Shown one piece after another: positions 27,401 to 41,237 of a stretch of 64,000 nt of DNA. How positions within the stretch are numbered: position 1 is the first letter of the stretch; every line of letters begins with the position of its first letter. The stretch comes from Tubiluchus corallicola (taxonomy: Eukaryota > Priapulida > Priapulimorpha > Priapulimorphida > Tubiluchidae), in assembly GCA_030141605.1 (NCBI GenBank), contig JAQGDQ010000018.1, positions 434,001 through 498,000 of the forward strand, written 5' to 3'. The notes below the pieces were generated by a model. The model was not told the DNA's origin, ran no database searches, and saw nothing but the letters and a program-made list of their open reading frames with translations. Position numbers and translations under genes: made by a program.

Positions 27401-30400
27401 CACAGTGTCAACACCTTCTATCACTTTCTTAGGTTTATAAAAACCAAATCATATGTAAATAATAAAAATGTATATGCCTTACCATTTGGCTGCCTCTGTT
27501 TGTGAAACACGTGAATGCCAAATGGCCGAGAAACGTTTACAACAGGTGCTAAATCTGCACCAGTAAACTTGTTAAAACGAACTATCATTTTCTTCATGCG
27601 GTCACTTCCATACAGGTATTGTTCAAAAACTGTGATGCGAAACAAACCATTTGACTATAAAAACAAAAAAGACAAACATTTTGCAGAAAATAAATAATAG
27701 AAATAATATATTTTGAGGAAAACAACAAAAAACTGGTACAATTTTCAATTTATACAATGGCTCCTCTTTTCTCACAAAGAACTAAGCAGATTTCTGATTT
27801 TTCTAGCAAAAGTAGAGGAAAATAATCAAAACTCGGAGAGGCGACACTTCACATCGGAACAGGAAACATGCAAAATATTGAAACACAGTTTTCAAATTGG
27901 CATAAATATATTCAATTTGATTCAACCACGTCTCCAAAGTTAAGAAAATTCCCGTTGTTGCTGCAGTGAAATAATAATAAGGAAATCATATCATTATAAC
28001 TCGACCGTGAACCACTCGTGTGAAAAGTTCTCTTAGAACTAAAGATGGCTAGTTTTGGCGTGCTAACTCTAAGTATTCGCCATATCTGTGAATGTCAGAA
28101 ATAGTGTATCAATGCAGAAAAAAGCTCACACATATCTGGTAACCCTGGAAAATTTCCCAATCGCGAGCTTGCTGATTGCCAATAAAATTGAAGAGATGTA
28201 TATGAACATTAAAGTACACAAACTGAATAGCGTATACCAAACTTAAGTACCTACCTCCGAAGTAAGGACCCTGGCTCTCATTGAACCATCATATTTCATT
28301 CTTTCCACTCTACCCAGATGTTGATCAACCCAATATACGTGTTCGCTAGCATAATCCAACGTGACTGCAAAAAAATATAACACCTCATACCACTTAAAAA
28401 TTCCTCTGTTTTGTAATATCTAATAAAAATAGCAAAGAAGGCGTAGGGTGAAGAATGCACAAAATCTGAATTTTTCTCTCCATTTGTGGCAGCCCGACAT
28501 GCCTTCTCCGATTTGAATAGAGTACTCAGTTTAAAATTGTTAAAGTCGCTTAGCATTATTTTCAAAGTTGCTGAAGCATTCACATACCAGCCTGTGAGTT
28601 AACAATCTGTTCTTTCACTAACTGTTTTCTGTGTGATCCATCCATCCATGCCCTTTCTAGTTTTGATGACTGAGAGTCCCAGTCAGTATAGAACATGTAC
28701 CTGGAACAATGATGAATGATTATCCAAAGCCATCTGATGTTGAAATTTTAAAAAGCATTGGTTTTAAAAAATATTGTTTGGTTAGGGCAATACGAACGGC
28801 GATAATTTTTTGCTGCTAAGTGAAAAATTTTTGTTGATATTACATTACGAAAAAATTTGGAAAGAACGATGTTATAACAGAATCAACATTCGACGATATA
28901 AAACAAGACAAAATGAAAGCTCTTTAATGCTATCATTACTACCTTTCTGATAGAGGTTAGTTCATTTCAAACTTATGTTATTCTAATATGCAGTCTAAAT
29001 GACAGAAGTGACAAATTTGTAATTAAGTTCAATCGAATGCACAGATAATTTAGGTTACACCAAGTATTGTTTAGTCTCCATTATATCTTCACGAAAAGAT
29101 AAGTGTGTTACATGACATTAAAGGGTAGCTTCAATAGCTATCTATGTGTTTGTTGATGTTTTCCTATAATAATACAGTAACATTATTTAGCAATGTTTGT
29201 TATGATTTAAAAAATAAATAGATAATCAATTTACCTACAGGTAAATTTTTGATTTTTTAATGTTACCTTAACAAACTATATTTTTTGTTAGGGCTTTGCA
29301 AATTTGCACAAAAAATTTTCTGTAAAGAACAGTAGGATAAACTGCATCAATATTAGCTTTGCTATAGAAAGTCTAAAATAAATAATAAACTACCAAAAAT
29401 GATGAAAAATAATATTCTTGTAGACCACTGCTGCATGATAATCTGAATACATTATGACCAATTATCAATGACCCAGTAAGTATAAGTGAGTAGTAAGTTA
29501 GATAAAAAATAAACTTTATGAAAATCTTATAATAACATCAAAAATGATATTGTTGCAGTCAACTGCTAAGTGATAATGCCGAAATCTGAATATATTATAG
29601 TAAAATACCATACTTACCCTTTCGTTGGATCAACAGCAAGGCCACGGGGTTCTTCTAAATTTGTTTCAATGACAATATAGCAAATGGAAAGGTTATAATT
29701 GCAAGCAAATATCATATCTTGATCTTCATCAACAAAATACCAGTTGCCCGATATCCAGTCAAGTGCCATATCCACAACACCTTCTAACGAAAATGCAGCC
29801 GAATAATTCCATTTTTCATTCAAGTTTTCAGTATCTAATGATGAGCACGAAAACTCCTTCGCTGACTTTCTTGTTGTTATCTGCAATGTTAACATAATGA
29901 ATTTAAATGTATATGATAAAATGCAATACTACTAAGTGCCATGTTGAAATGCCAGTTAACTGCTGGTGCAAGTGCTGCATTTGCATGAGTTTGACTTGGA
30001 TCATAACGCTACATGTAAAAGATGTAAAATCGCCACATACTATTACTGAAAATATTAATGTAATTATAATAAATACTTTACTCTGGTAAAGAAATGTACT
30101 CCAAATTTAGATTAATTCAGAAGTATCATATAACTTTACAGAACTAGTCACTGGTCAGTGATGCAGAAAACGGGTAAGATTTGCAAAGTTATGAAAAATG
30201 TACCATTGAAAACACTTAAAGATTCAGATGATGGCTCTACATAAACTCTAGCAAAAACATAAAGTTAGTCAACAGCACTTACCCAACAGAGTGAGCGGTT
30301 TCGGTGGTTAAAGTCAAAAATGGCGTTAGGGGCATCTCTGGCACTAGGCACTTTTAAACTCATTTTCAGTGCTGTACCATTCAAATAGCCTTGCTCAATA

Positions 30401-33400
30401 CCCCTCTGAGTGACATATAATAAAGTAGCAGGTTCATTTTCATCTGGCTCTGGAAAGAAGCAATTTCGTGATGATGTTACTGTTTCAGATGAATTTTAAA
30501 ATGTTGCGATTTTGTATTTAATTTTCATGGCTCATTTATTTCCTGTGGTAGCTACACTGTACACATGCTGCGAACACTAAAAATGTGGCTTTATAGTAGG
30601 CAAATCTCGATCATTATAACAAGGGTGAATACAGAACAGTTTACCTCATCCACTTTGTGAAAGTATATATATTTCAGCACCAAAAATGATAAAACTGAAC
30701 AATGACAGGTAAAACGTAAATACTTTTGGTAAATTCAGTATAATGAATATGAATCAGTAAGCCCATACAAGTCAGATAAATGTAATAATTATTACACGAC
30801 AATAATTGCACATGAATAGCATCATAATATTCTCAAGATCTAATTACATGACATTACAAGTGTAATTAGACATTTACAAATTCTGAGAAAATGAAATATT
30901 CTCTTGCAGCATTAGGAGTCGATTATCGTCTAGCTTTTCTGTATTCTAATCACAATATTAACAAGGCTAATCTAAACACATATTTTAAAACTATCCACAG
31001 AATAAAATCCTAATTAAAACAGAAAACCTTGTCAATTTATACAGAAGCTGCCAACAAGAAGATTTCATAAAAATTGCCAGCAGATAAGCAGCAATCATTA
31101 TCGTTTAAGCTAATTGATTAATGTATTAAGCTTAACTAGTTATTGCACATTATGAAATAGAATGAACTTAAGAAGCAATCATCATTGTTTCAGCTAACTG
31201 ATTAATGTATTAAGCTTAACTAGTTACTGCACATTATGAAATAGAACCAACTCAAGGAGCAATCATCATTGTTTAAGCTTACTGCACATTATGAAATAGA
31301 ACCAACTCAAGGAGCAATCATCATTGTTTAAGCTAAATGATTAATGTATTAAGAACGCGTCCGCGAGAAGACCATGCAAAATCGAAAAATTCCGGCACAA
31401 GGCTAGGTAACCGATTCCGACCAAAGTTCGGGTATGAGGTCCACTAGTCACTACCATTCACTATGTGAATCCGTTTGGTCCAACTCCTCGTGGTAGCAGA
31501 GGTACAGCATAGGCCGATTTTCATGAAAAAAGTACCTATTTTTCTCTATTTTTTGCCTATATTTGAAGGATTAGCCATGCAGCAACCACTGAGTTTGAAT
31601 AGATCTGACTCTGCACAGTATTGGTTCTTGCTATCTTCTCCAAAATGACTTTTTTACTTTTGTCCCAAACCCGCCTCTTTCGGCTCTACTGGGGGTCTTT
31701 AAGCTCGCATTACGCACAAGATGCAAATACTCCGTCATTTCAAAGTCTTATATCTCACCCACTGCGGGGGCGGGAACAAAAATATCGATATGTATGTGAA
31801 TAGAGCATCACATCCCACTATGCTATAGTGACAATTTCGATAGAGCGAATTTCCACCCTATTGTAAAAGACCCCTGAAAGAGGCATATATCAGGGTGAAA
31901 ATATGGGTAACAACGTTCATCAAAAAGCTTCGTGTAGGTAAACGTGAGTTGTCAAATCTTGTCAAAATACTTCAAAACGTCATAAATATTCATCTTCGGC
32001 AACTAGGGGCCTGAACAGCACATTGGTTAAACTGCCGACAGGACTGGACGCTAGCATTCAAGATGGCGGCCACTGCTGAACTGAAATGTTCGTTTTCTGG
32101 GCTGTTTACCAGCGTTAAATGCGGTATTGTGACTAGTTATCCGCACGAAACGAATATTGCGAATCTATTAGCCTGCACTAAAGACACTAGACCACATTTA
32201 GAGCGCTTCCATCTTCAAACAAATGAAATATCTACGGAATGGAAATTGCTTCTTGCAAGGACTGGAAAATGTTTTATGTACTGTTTATTTTCTATGCTTT
32301 GTAAATGTTATATACAGGTTACTACCTAGATATTATTCATTGTCTTACATAGGCGTACAAGCCAGGACACAAAGAAAATTGCCCTAAATCTGAGCGAATG
32401 CCCAAAAAATATGGGACAGACTTCCCCCAAAATATCATTTGTCCGGTGATTTTTTGACTGTAAAACATCGAAAATTTTTGTGCCATTGGCGCAATCATTC
32501 AATCACACTATTTGTATTTTTTGTCAGAAGTATTGATTTAGTGCCACAAATAAATTTTGGGCGAAGAAAAATTTTCTGAGCTAAATATCACAGCCATCCC
32601 CCTAGAAGCGGCCCATACGCTTATATTGTCTCATGTTTAGACTGTAAGATTTTCGCTTTATCACTTTCCCCATGATATATTTGTCTATATTTCTGTATCT
32701 ATCTTCTAGTGCTAATCTACCTGCATCGATAATTCTTTCTCTATTATTTAGATATTATGGTTTTGATTACTTGTACTACTCTTCAGTGATAGGATTATGC
32801 TGCTACAATAGGAACAGTATTTTGGACTTAGAGAAATTAATTCTGACTGAGTTTTGTAGTTTTTCATTTTTGTACTGATATTCATAATCTTCTATGTATA
32901 GCCATGAAGCTTATTCATATAAAAAGTATAAAAAATTAATGGATTTCTATTTTATATGTATATACCGAATGTTGTCAGATTTTTTCGCTAGCAATGACTC
33001 TCAATCTTAACAATCGGTACTTCTTTCCTATTAGAGGGCTTATTGTTTAGTCTTTCCTGGTATCCATTAGCGATTCAGTGTGTAGAGAATGCCCTGAATC
33101 AGAGTCGGACTCGGTACTAGGGGCATGCATGATGTCCTGTCCTGAAATCCACCAGGAGAGGCAATTATTCATATTTGTAGTCATATGAAAATTCCGACTT
33201 AACTAAACCAATTTAAGATGAAATTCGCAAATTTCTAGCAATTTGCATGGCAAAGGAATCTATTGCTACTAGGAAATGAGAGCACTAGTCACAGAAAATG
33301 CAGGTTAAACGTGGCTAAATGTTTACTGTCATATATGACCTGAGCCAAGTATGTCTACTTTTTACACATGGACGGAATTACTATGGAAAGTAAAAAAATG

Positions 33401-36400
33401 TGTTGATATGGTAATTTTTTCTAACAGTGCCCCCTCTATATAATGTCATTCATGATATTATCTCAGCTCGTGCGTTTTCATGAAATTTAGAATACATATT
33501 TGTCACTTATAATCCAGCACACAGAAAAAAAAAAAATTTAAAAACTACAAAAAAGGCGACTTTTGCAGATTTTTGTGAAATTTTAAAGTGCCAGTACTAA
33601 ATACTGAAACAGGCTCCAGCGAATTTTCTTTTTTATATTATTAGTGAGGATGATGGTTAACACATACATGAAAACCAGAAGTTCTGTAGCCCCGCAGTGG
33701 GCGAGTTATGAGCCTTACAACTTAACCTCTCCCTGGACTCTTAACAAAGAGCCGAATTTAAAAAATCCCGTTCTCTGATACTATTAATAGTATGTCAGAA
33801 AAAGTTAGGATATCAGAAGACAATGTCTGGGTCTATGTACCAGCCAACTTACATCGACCAATCTATAATAGTTTATACAGGAGAAAAAGTTAAAATAACC
33901 CCCCAAAATAGCGATTTTTTGCCTCTTTTGAGGTCAATTTCTTGATGTGGTCATTTCTCGGCTAATAGTAGCTCGATCGATTTGATATCTTGGTTAGATG
34001 GTTTTGGGGGGTCGCCCTTCATGTTAGAAAAAAATTATATAAATTCGTCACCCCTCATGTGCCACCCCCTGCATGGTGCTCTCGCGGACTCGTTCTTAAG
34101 CTTAACTAGTTACTGCACATTATGAAATAGAACCAACTCAAGGAGCAATCATCATTTTTTAAGCTAAATGATTAATGTATTAAGCTTAACTAGTTACTGC
34201 ATATTATGAAATAGAACAAACATAAGGAGCAATCATCATTGTTTAAGCTAATTGATTAATGTATTAAGCTTAACTAGTTACTGCACATTATGAAATAGAA
34301 CCAACTCAAGGAGCAATCATCATTGTTTAAGCTAAATGATTAATGTATTAAGCTTAACTAATTGCTGCACATTATGAAATAGAACCAACACATAATAATG
34401 GCCAAGTCACTAATTATAGAAACTTACCATTTATTGCCAAACAATTTTTTGAATCTGAACTAAGTTGATAGCCCTGTATGCAGGAACATTTGAAACTGCC
34501 ATCAAAATTAGTACACGTTTGATCACAGGTATCATCATAAGCACATTCATTTGTGTCTGAATAAAAAATGAGAAAAACTTATAACAAAAATTCAGTGAAA
34601 AGAGTAACTACTTACAAAGATTTCTTAATGAAAAATTGCACATTATGTGGTGTAGAAACTGGGCCAGATCAATCACTTCAATTATTTCACAAATGATGTA
34701 ATAAATACTGGAGGCTACATTTTATCTAATTTTAACTTGTGGAAATTAATGTTTTTTACTATTTGCAATTAGACCTATTTGCTTCTTTATCTGGAAAGTG
34801 CAATGCTCTTTCCTAACTGGCAGCCTCATTTGATATATTCACTACACATGCCTATGCAGCCTATAGTTGCAGGTATTGTTATTATAATAATTTTTTGCCA
34901 GAACTTGCCCTAGATGAATGAGAAATGAAATTACTAAGTTAAAAGATTTATACGGAAAGCAGGATGATTTCAGACAAGGCTCACAAGATCACGTATATTA
35001 TGATCTAAAAGACTTAAGCACTTACACTAATTGCCAAACTGTTGCTTATATTGAAATATTAGCTTAGAAAAGTAATTGTCAGCCCAGAAGAAAAACTCAA
35101 TATAAGTTTTGCACCAATTGTTAAACTGAATTCAAATTTCAAATTTCAATTTTCATTCTCTTATGCTGAGCTAATCAACGACTCCATGATGCTACCTGGC
35201 ATCTAGTAAACTAAACTGCTTAATCGAGCAATTCCGCATTAGATTGTTTTTGTTCATGCACAGTCAGCAAAATTCGCTTAAAATCATAACACATACCTAT
35301 GCAATCGGTTCCATTTGGCTCATACCCGGGTCGACAGTAACATGCTGGACTGCCGTCTACAAAGACTGTACAACCCATTGAACAATGAGTTGTCATATTA
35401 CTGCAAATAGCAGTTTTGTTATCTGCAATAAAACACCAATATTTCATCTCAGCCATTCAGTATGATGGAATGTAGGCATACATGAAAAACTGTATTACTT
35501 ATCGATACAAATTTGATCAATTCATTACCATAAAACCGTTTCAAGCCTTTTAGCATTTAATATCAGGTAAGCTGTTCTTCATTAATCACTCAATTATTGC
35601 CATGTTTTAAAGAACTCAAATGATCATCACCATCATTCCTGACATAAGATGTACTACAGAATTCATTTTCATCACCATCATTCCTGACATAAGACTTACC
35701 ACAGAATTCATGTTCGTCGCTACCATCTTGACAGTCTTTTTGTTTATCACACACTAGATTGGATAGAATGCAGTGAAACCCATCCGTACATTGAAACTGA
35801 TTAGGTCGACAAACTTTTACATTGTGCATGCCTGAAAAACAGTATGCCTTAACATTAATTTTAATGCACCAGTGTTTACTGACAATAGAGTTTCATATCT
35901 GGACAATAAAATGTTGAATAATAATCGAATAATTAAATCTACCTCAGAAGCCACTGTCGCCGCAAAAATTAGCAAACATGTGTAAGAACTCTTAGAGATT
36001 AATAAGAGAATACATATAATTTAATTATAAATTACTTCATTAAATATGTACGCGTAATTATTCAGTGTAATATGTAGTATATTCAGTAGACATGTGTAAT
36101 ATGTCTTATGAAAATCAGTAAAAATGCAGTGAATTTTTAAATATGAAATTAATATTGGACAGAAACTAAGACATCAAGACATGCATTTCTTCTATAGGTT
36201 ATAAAATTATGAGATGAATAAGTCAAATTTCTGTTTACTGTTAAATGCAAGTTGATAAACAAGTTGACATTATCTGCAGAACCATATACAGTATGGTTAG
36301 CAAATTATAACTGTTTGCTAATCTGTAAATTTTAGGTTTTCTGACTGGTTCAGTCAGGAAATACTTCACTTACATATAAATGAAAACCTAAGAACATTTG

Positions 36401-39400
36401 TCTACTAATGTTTGTGTTTTATAATCACAGGTGCCTAGAATGACCTAAGGGCAATACTGGACAACATTGTGTAGTTAACTCACATTCACAATCATTCAAA
36501 AAGAGCCTAAGGATAGCACTGCTAAGCATTGCTAAACTTTTTTCAGATAACATTATGCAAGATACGCAAAACTGAATATCAACGAAGCTATTATTTTTAT
36601 GGACATGCTTGTCAGTTTAAGTTATTAAAACTAAGTAATCAATCTTTTTTTCAATCAGTAATTGATTTCAAATTGACTTGAAAGTATTTCTAGTTTGCCT
36701 AATGGTACCTGACAAAAATATTTGAATCCAATCCCAAAACAGACAGCACTATGCAACAGTTACACAATAGCTTAAAGCTACTGTGACACAAGGTAAGTAA
36801 AGGCTTACAAGAGCCACAAAACCGATATTTAACATATAACAGTAGAGGCCTGGAGGTCTACAAGACCGCTTACAACGTCACATTAACAAATGATCAGACT
36901 AGAGGCCAAATGTAAGCAAAGAAATGACCAATGAGTGCTGTTTAATCCCCCACCCCTAGTAATTTTGATCCAGATTTACACTCTTCTTGTTATACATTCC
37001 TCGCTTATAATTACATAGAAACTCAAACTCTACTTACAATTCAGTTCGTCTTCCCCTCCTTTGCAATCTGCTTCACCATCACATTTCCATCCCAGGGGAA
37101 TACACAGATCCCCTTCTGTGCCATTACAGCTGAAGTAGTTGGGACCGCATGTTGCTGGCTCTGAAATCAGCAAAAAACATTATTCCATTTCCTTACACGT
37201 CCAAGTGATAAATTTCCTAATTCCTTCGGCTAAAATAATAATGGAAACAGTCGGATTTTTCTGATGTAAATTATGGCAAGACGTACGTGCGAACTTTACT
37301 AAACAACGTAGAAGAAATAAATCAAGTCACAAGCAGCTAGGGAAATATATTTTTCTCGGTTGTTTCTTGGTTAGGCGCACAATTTGTAACAGGGTAACAG
37401 CCATTCTCAATTTTATCGTAGACCTGGTTAAGCGCACAATTCGTAACAGTCGTTTTCCATATTGTCGTACAGCTGGTAAAACGCTCAACTCGCAACAGCC
37501 ATTTTCCCATTTTGTCGTACAAGTGGTTAAGCAACAATATGTAACAGTCATTTCTCATTTTGTCGTACAGCTGGTAAAACGCACAACTCGCAACAGCCAT
37601 TTTTCATTTTGTCGTACACCTGGTTAAGCGTACAATTTGTAACAGCCATTTCAGATTTTGTCGTACAAGTGGTTAAGCGTACAATTTGTAACAGCCATTT
37701 TCCCATTTTGTCGTACAAGTGGTTAAGCGTACAATTCGCAACAACCATTTCCCATTTTGTCGTACAAGTGGTTAAGCGTACAATTTGTAACAGCCATTTT
37801 CCCATTTTGTCGTACAAGTGGCTAAGCGTACAATTCCTAACAGCCATTTTCCATTTTGTCGTACAAGTGGCTAAGCGTACAATTCGTAACAGCCATTTTC
37901 CATTTTGTCGTACACCTAGTTAAGCGTACAATTTGTAACAGCCATTTTCCATTTTGTCGTACAAGTGGTTAAGCGTACAATTTGTAACAGCCATTTTCCA
38001 TTTTGTCGTACAAGTGGTTAAGCGTAAAATTTGTAACAGCCATTTCCCATTTTGTCGTACAAGTGGTTAAGCAACAATTCGTAACAGTGATTTCTCATTT
38101 TGTCGTACAAGTGGTTAAGCGCACAATTCGCAACAGCCATTTTCCATTTTGTCGTACAAGTGGTTAAGCGTACAATTTGTAACAGCCATTTCCCATTTTG
38201 TCGTACACCTGCTTAAGCGTACAATTTGTAACAGCCATTTCCCATTTTGTCGTACAAGTGGTTAAGCGTACAATTTGGAACAGCCATTTTCCATTTTGTC
38301 GTACAAGCGGTTAAGCGTACAATTCGCAACAACCATTTCACATTTTGTCGTACACCTGGTTAAGCGTACAATTTGTAACAGCCATTTTCCATTTTGTCGT
38401 ACAAGTGGTTAAGCGTACAATTTGTAACAGCCATTTTCCATTTTGTCGTACACCTGGTTAAGCGTACAATTTGTAACAGCCATTTTCCATTTTGTCGTAC
38501 AAGTGGTTAAGCGTAAAATTTGTAACAGCCATTTCCCATTTTGTCGTACAAGTGGTTAAGCAAAAATTCGTAACAGTCATTTCTCATTTTGTCGTACAAG
38601 TGGTTAAGCGCACAATTCGTAACAGTCATTTTTCATTTTGTCGTACACCTGGTTAAGCGCACAATTCGCAACAGCCATTTTCCATTTTGTCGTACAAAAT
38701 GCCAGAACTCAAGGCATGTTTAACATGTACTTTGTATGGTCTTTCACCCAAAAACACGGCAGGGAAGCACATATTACAATTATTTTATTTTATTTTGACA
38801 GATAGGTCTAAACTTACATAAATGAAGTATGCACGTAACATACAGTATGTACAGACGTTATACCGTTCACAGAGAGGTTTGCCGCTCTTCCTTTTAGTTA
38901 AATGCGAAACTCACCACATTATCATGGCCAGAATCACATGAAAAAGCCCACAGCAGAAGGATAGGTCCCTGTTGCCCGGGATTCGGAGTAAGTCATCATT
39001 TTCTAAATTTCTAACTCACCAAAAACAGGTAATACTAAGCACGGTTGATACAACAAAAATTTGCCTATATGATCATTATTAGCATGTACTAGAAGGTGCA
39101 TCCTGCACAGTCTTCAAGTTATTTAAAGAATTCACACTTTGAATTCATCTTGAAACACCGTCCAGTCGATAAATCCCAATTCGAAAGGTCATGTAAATGC
39201 ATATAACATAAACAGTGTGTTTATCTTGCACCATTTATTGTTTGCATTCAAAATTTACGATTCTGAAATTAATCTTGAAATACCAACCAGGGTCAAATAG
39301 ACATCACCAAATGTAAGCCTCAATATGGTTTCTTATGTATTAATTCACTGCAAATTTTTTGTCTTGCACCGTTTTGAAATACGCAACATTTTTGAAGAAG

Positions 39401-41194
39401 TGACCTCAGACTTAGAACTGAGTTGACCTAAAGTTAATAAGGTCATGTTGTAATATCGTCAATGGAATCAAGAAATGTCGAAAGGGTTAATAGCACACGT
39501 ACTTGTTTTCAGCATGCGTGGGTACATCATTACTTACACGCAAATCGGCGAGCTTTCATAATACAGCTGAATCACCAAGAAGATACTGCAGTGTGCATAA
39601 AGTGATCAACTGACAATCCTGTAGTGATTTGAAGGCCATAGGTTGTGCATTGGAGAGCAGACTCAGACGCATAATTTAAAAAGTAACTTCACTACACTTT
39701 TATTGATATCAGACTGTAGTACCACAGGCCTTGAAAACAGAAACGAATTCGCTATGGGATCAGAAAAACTCGTTCAAGGTTTACTTTACAGAAACACGAG
39801 TCGACATTTATGTATAATGTATATGTCACCCGCCGCCATGTGGCACTCTGAGTCCCGCTGCAAAGTAAATTTCAGAATACCATATGCCAAATGCCAAACA
39901 TAAATTGATACCGATGTCACAGTAGTGAACTAATACGGGTTTTGGCACTTATTAGGCGCTAATGACATTACAAATCGCTTTGCTAACTAATACAGGCGCC
40001 ACACATTGTATTTTGCTATATTTACATGATTAATAGAAAATCACTTCCCTAAGCTACAATTTTAGTGGACATGTTCTATAACTTCCCTTTATTTTTTATC
40101 TGGCTGACGAATGATGCGCCTTAATTTTGCGACAATTTCAAAAATATCATTAACCGCATGGTTTATAATTATCAAAATTTAGGAAGTCCAAATTAAATCC
40201 TTTAAATTTTTAATTATGCCGCAGTCATCGATCTAAATTGCATCACAAGTTACAAAAGGACTGCACTCTGCCCGAACAATGTTGCAACTGTTAAGTTTTT
40301 TCACAGCTGTCGGTGAAACACCCACTATATTACGTTTTTTTGCTGTTAATTAACTTTTTTGCATTTAGTTCAATCGATGAATAAAGTATTTCCTTTGACT
40401 TTCATATGGTTAAATACATAGTTGATACAGATCACGCTATTTTTACAAACTTATGTTAAAGGACAAGAAAATGGGTACCTGAATTAGGTTTCAGAAAAAT
40501 CGCCTTAAAAATAATATTACTTTACCGCAGTTTTATGCATATATCGTACTCGCGTTGAAAGGATTTTTTGTTTCTTTTCGCTTACCTACTGGAAAGACTA
40601 TGTAATTAGAAAAAAAAATTATTAATTACTTAAAAATGTTTTCACCAATTGGTAAAATGTCGCTGACTCACCCTCCGGGGTGCGCCATTCACTAACCAAA
40701 AACGTATTTTTAATCTTATTGACAAGATACAGTAATTCAAAATTTTACTTACTTAGTGACGTGTGTGCTACGAATGCTCTGATTATTTTTTCAGACTTTA
40801 CACAATGTTATCTAAACTTGTTTCAAATAACCTGTTGTCAAAATGGCTGCGTCTAACGGTCATCGCGGAAGAATAAATTTACATGTTTTATACAGCGTGA
40901 CAGCCGATTAAAGTCCTGCATGCAAAAAGGCTGTGCAAGTGGTATAAAATTTCAAGACGCATTTTTAAGCTTTATGTAGTGGAAGGTTTTCTTGTGCTTT
41001 AATAATCGGCAACACCAGCCGTGTATCTAATGCCTATACGTGCAATTCGTGACATCTGTTGACAAAGTTGAGAAAACGAAAACATTATAAGCTAGCGCCC
41101 TTTTCAAGTGTACGTGTGATCAAATATATTACATGTTAGTTTAGTTGAACCAGAATGAGATTATTATATATACGTATGCATATATCGTAATGGT

Positions 41195-41237
<43 letters not shown>

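Noticed and set aside
31621-32878. Short plus-strand frames as a transposase
   Set aside because: At most 88 codons, no DDE-type motifs; the TTAA element is treated as non-autonomous.
37327-37923. Overlapping open frames of 74 to 104 codons on both strands
   Set aside because: They lie wholly in the minisatellite; the unit lacks stops in several frames. Repetitive peptides ([17 protein letters not shown]) are by-products.
37374-38697. CRISPR-like array
   Set aside because: The whole unit, not only a repeat part, is conserved; there are no unique spacers, and the host is an animal genome.
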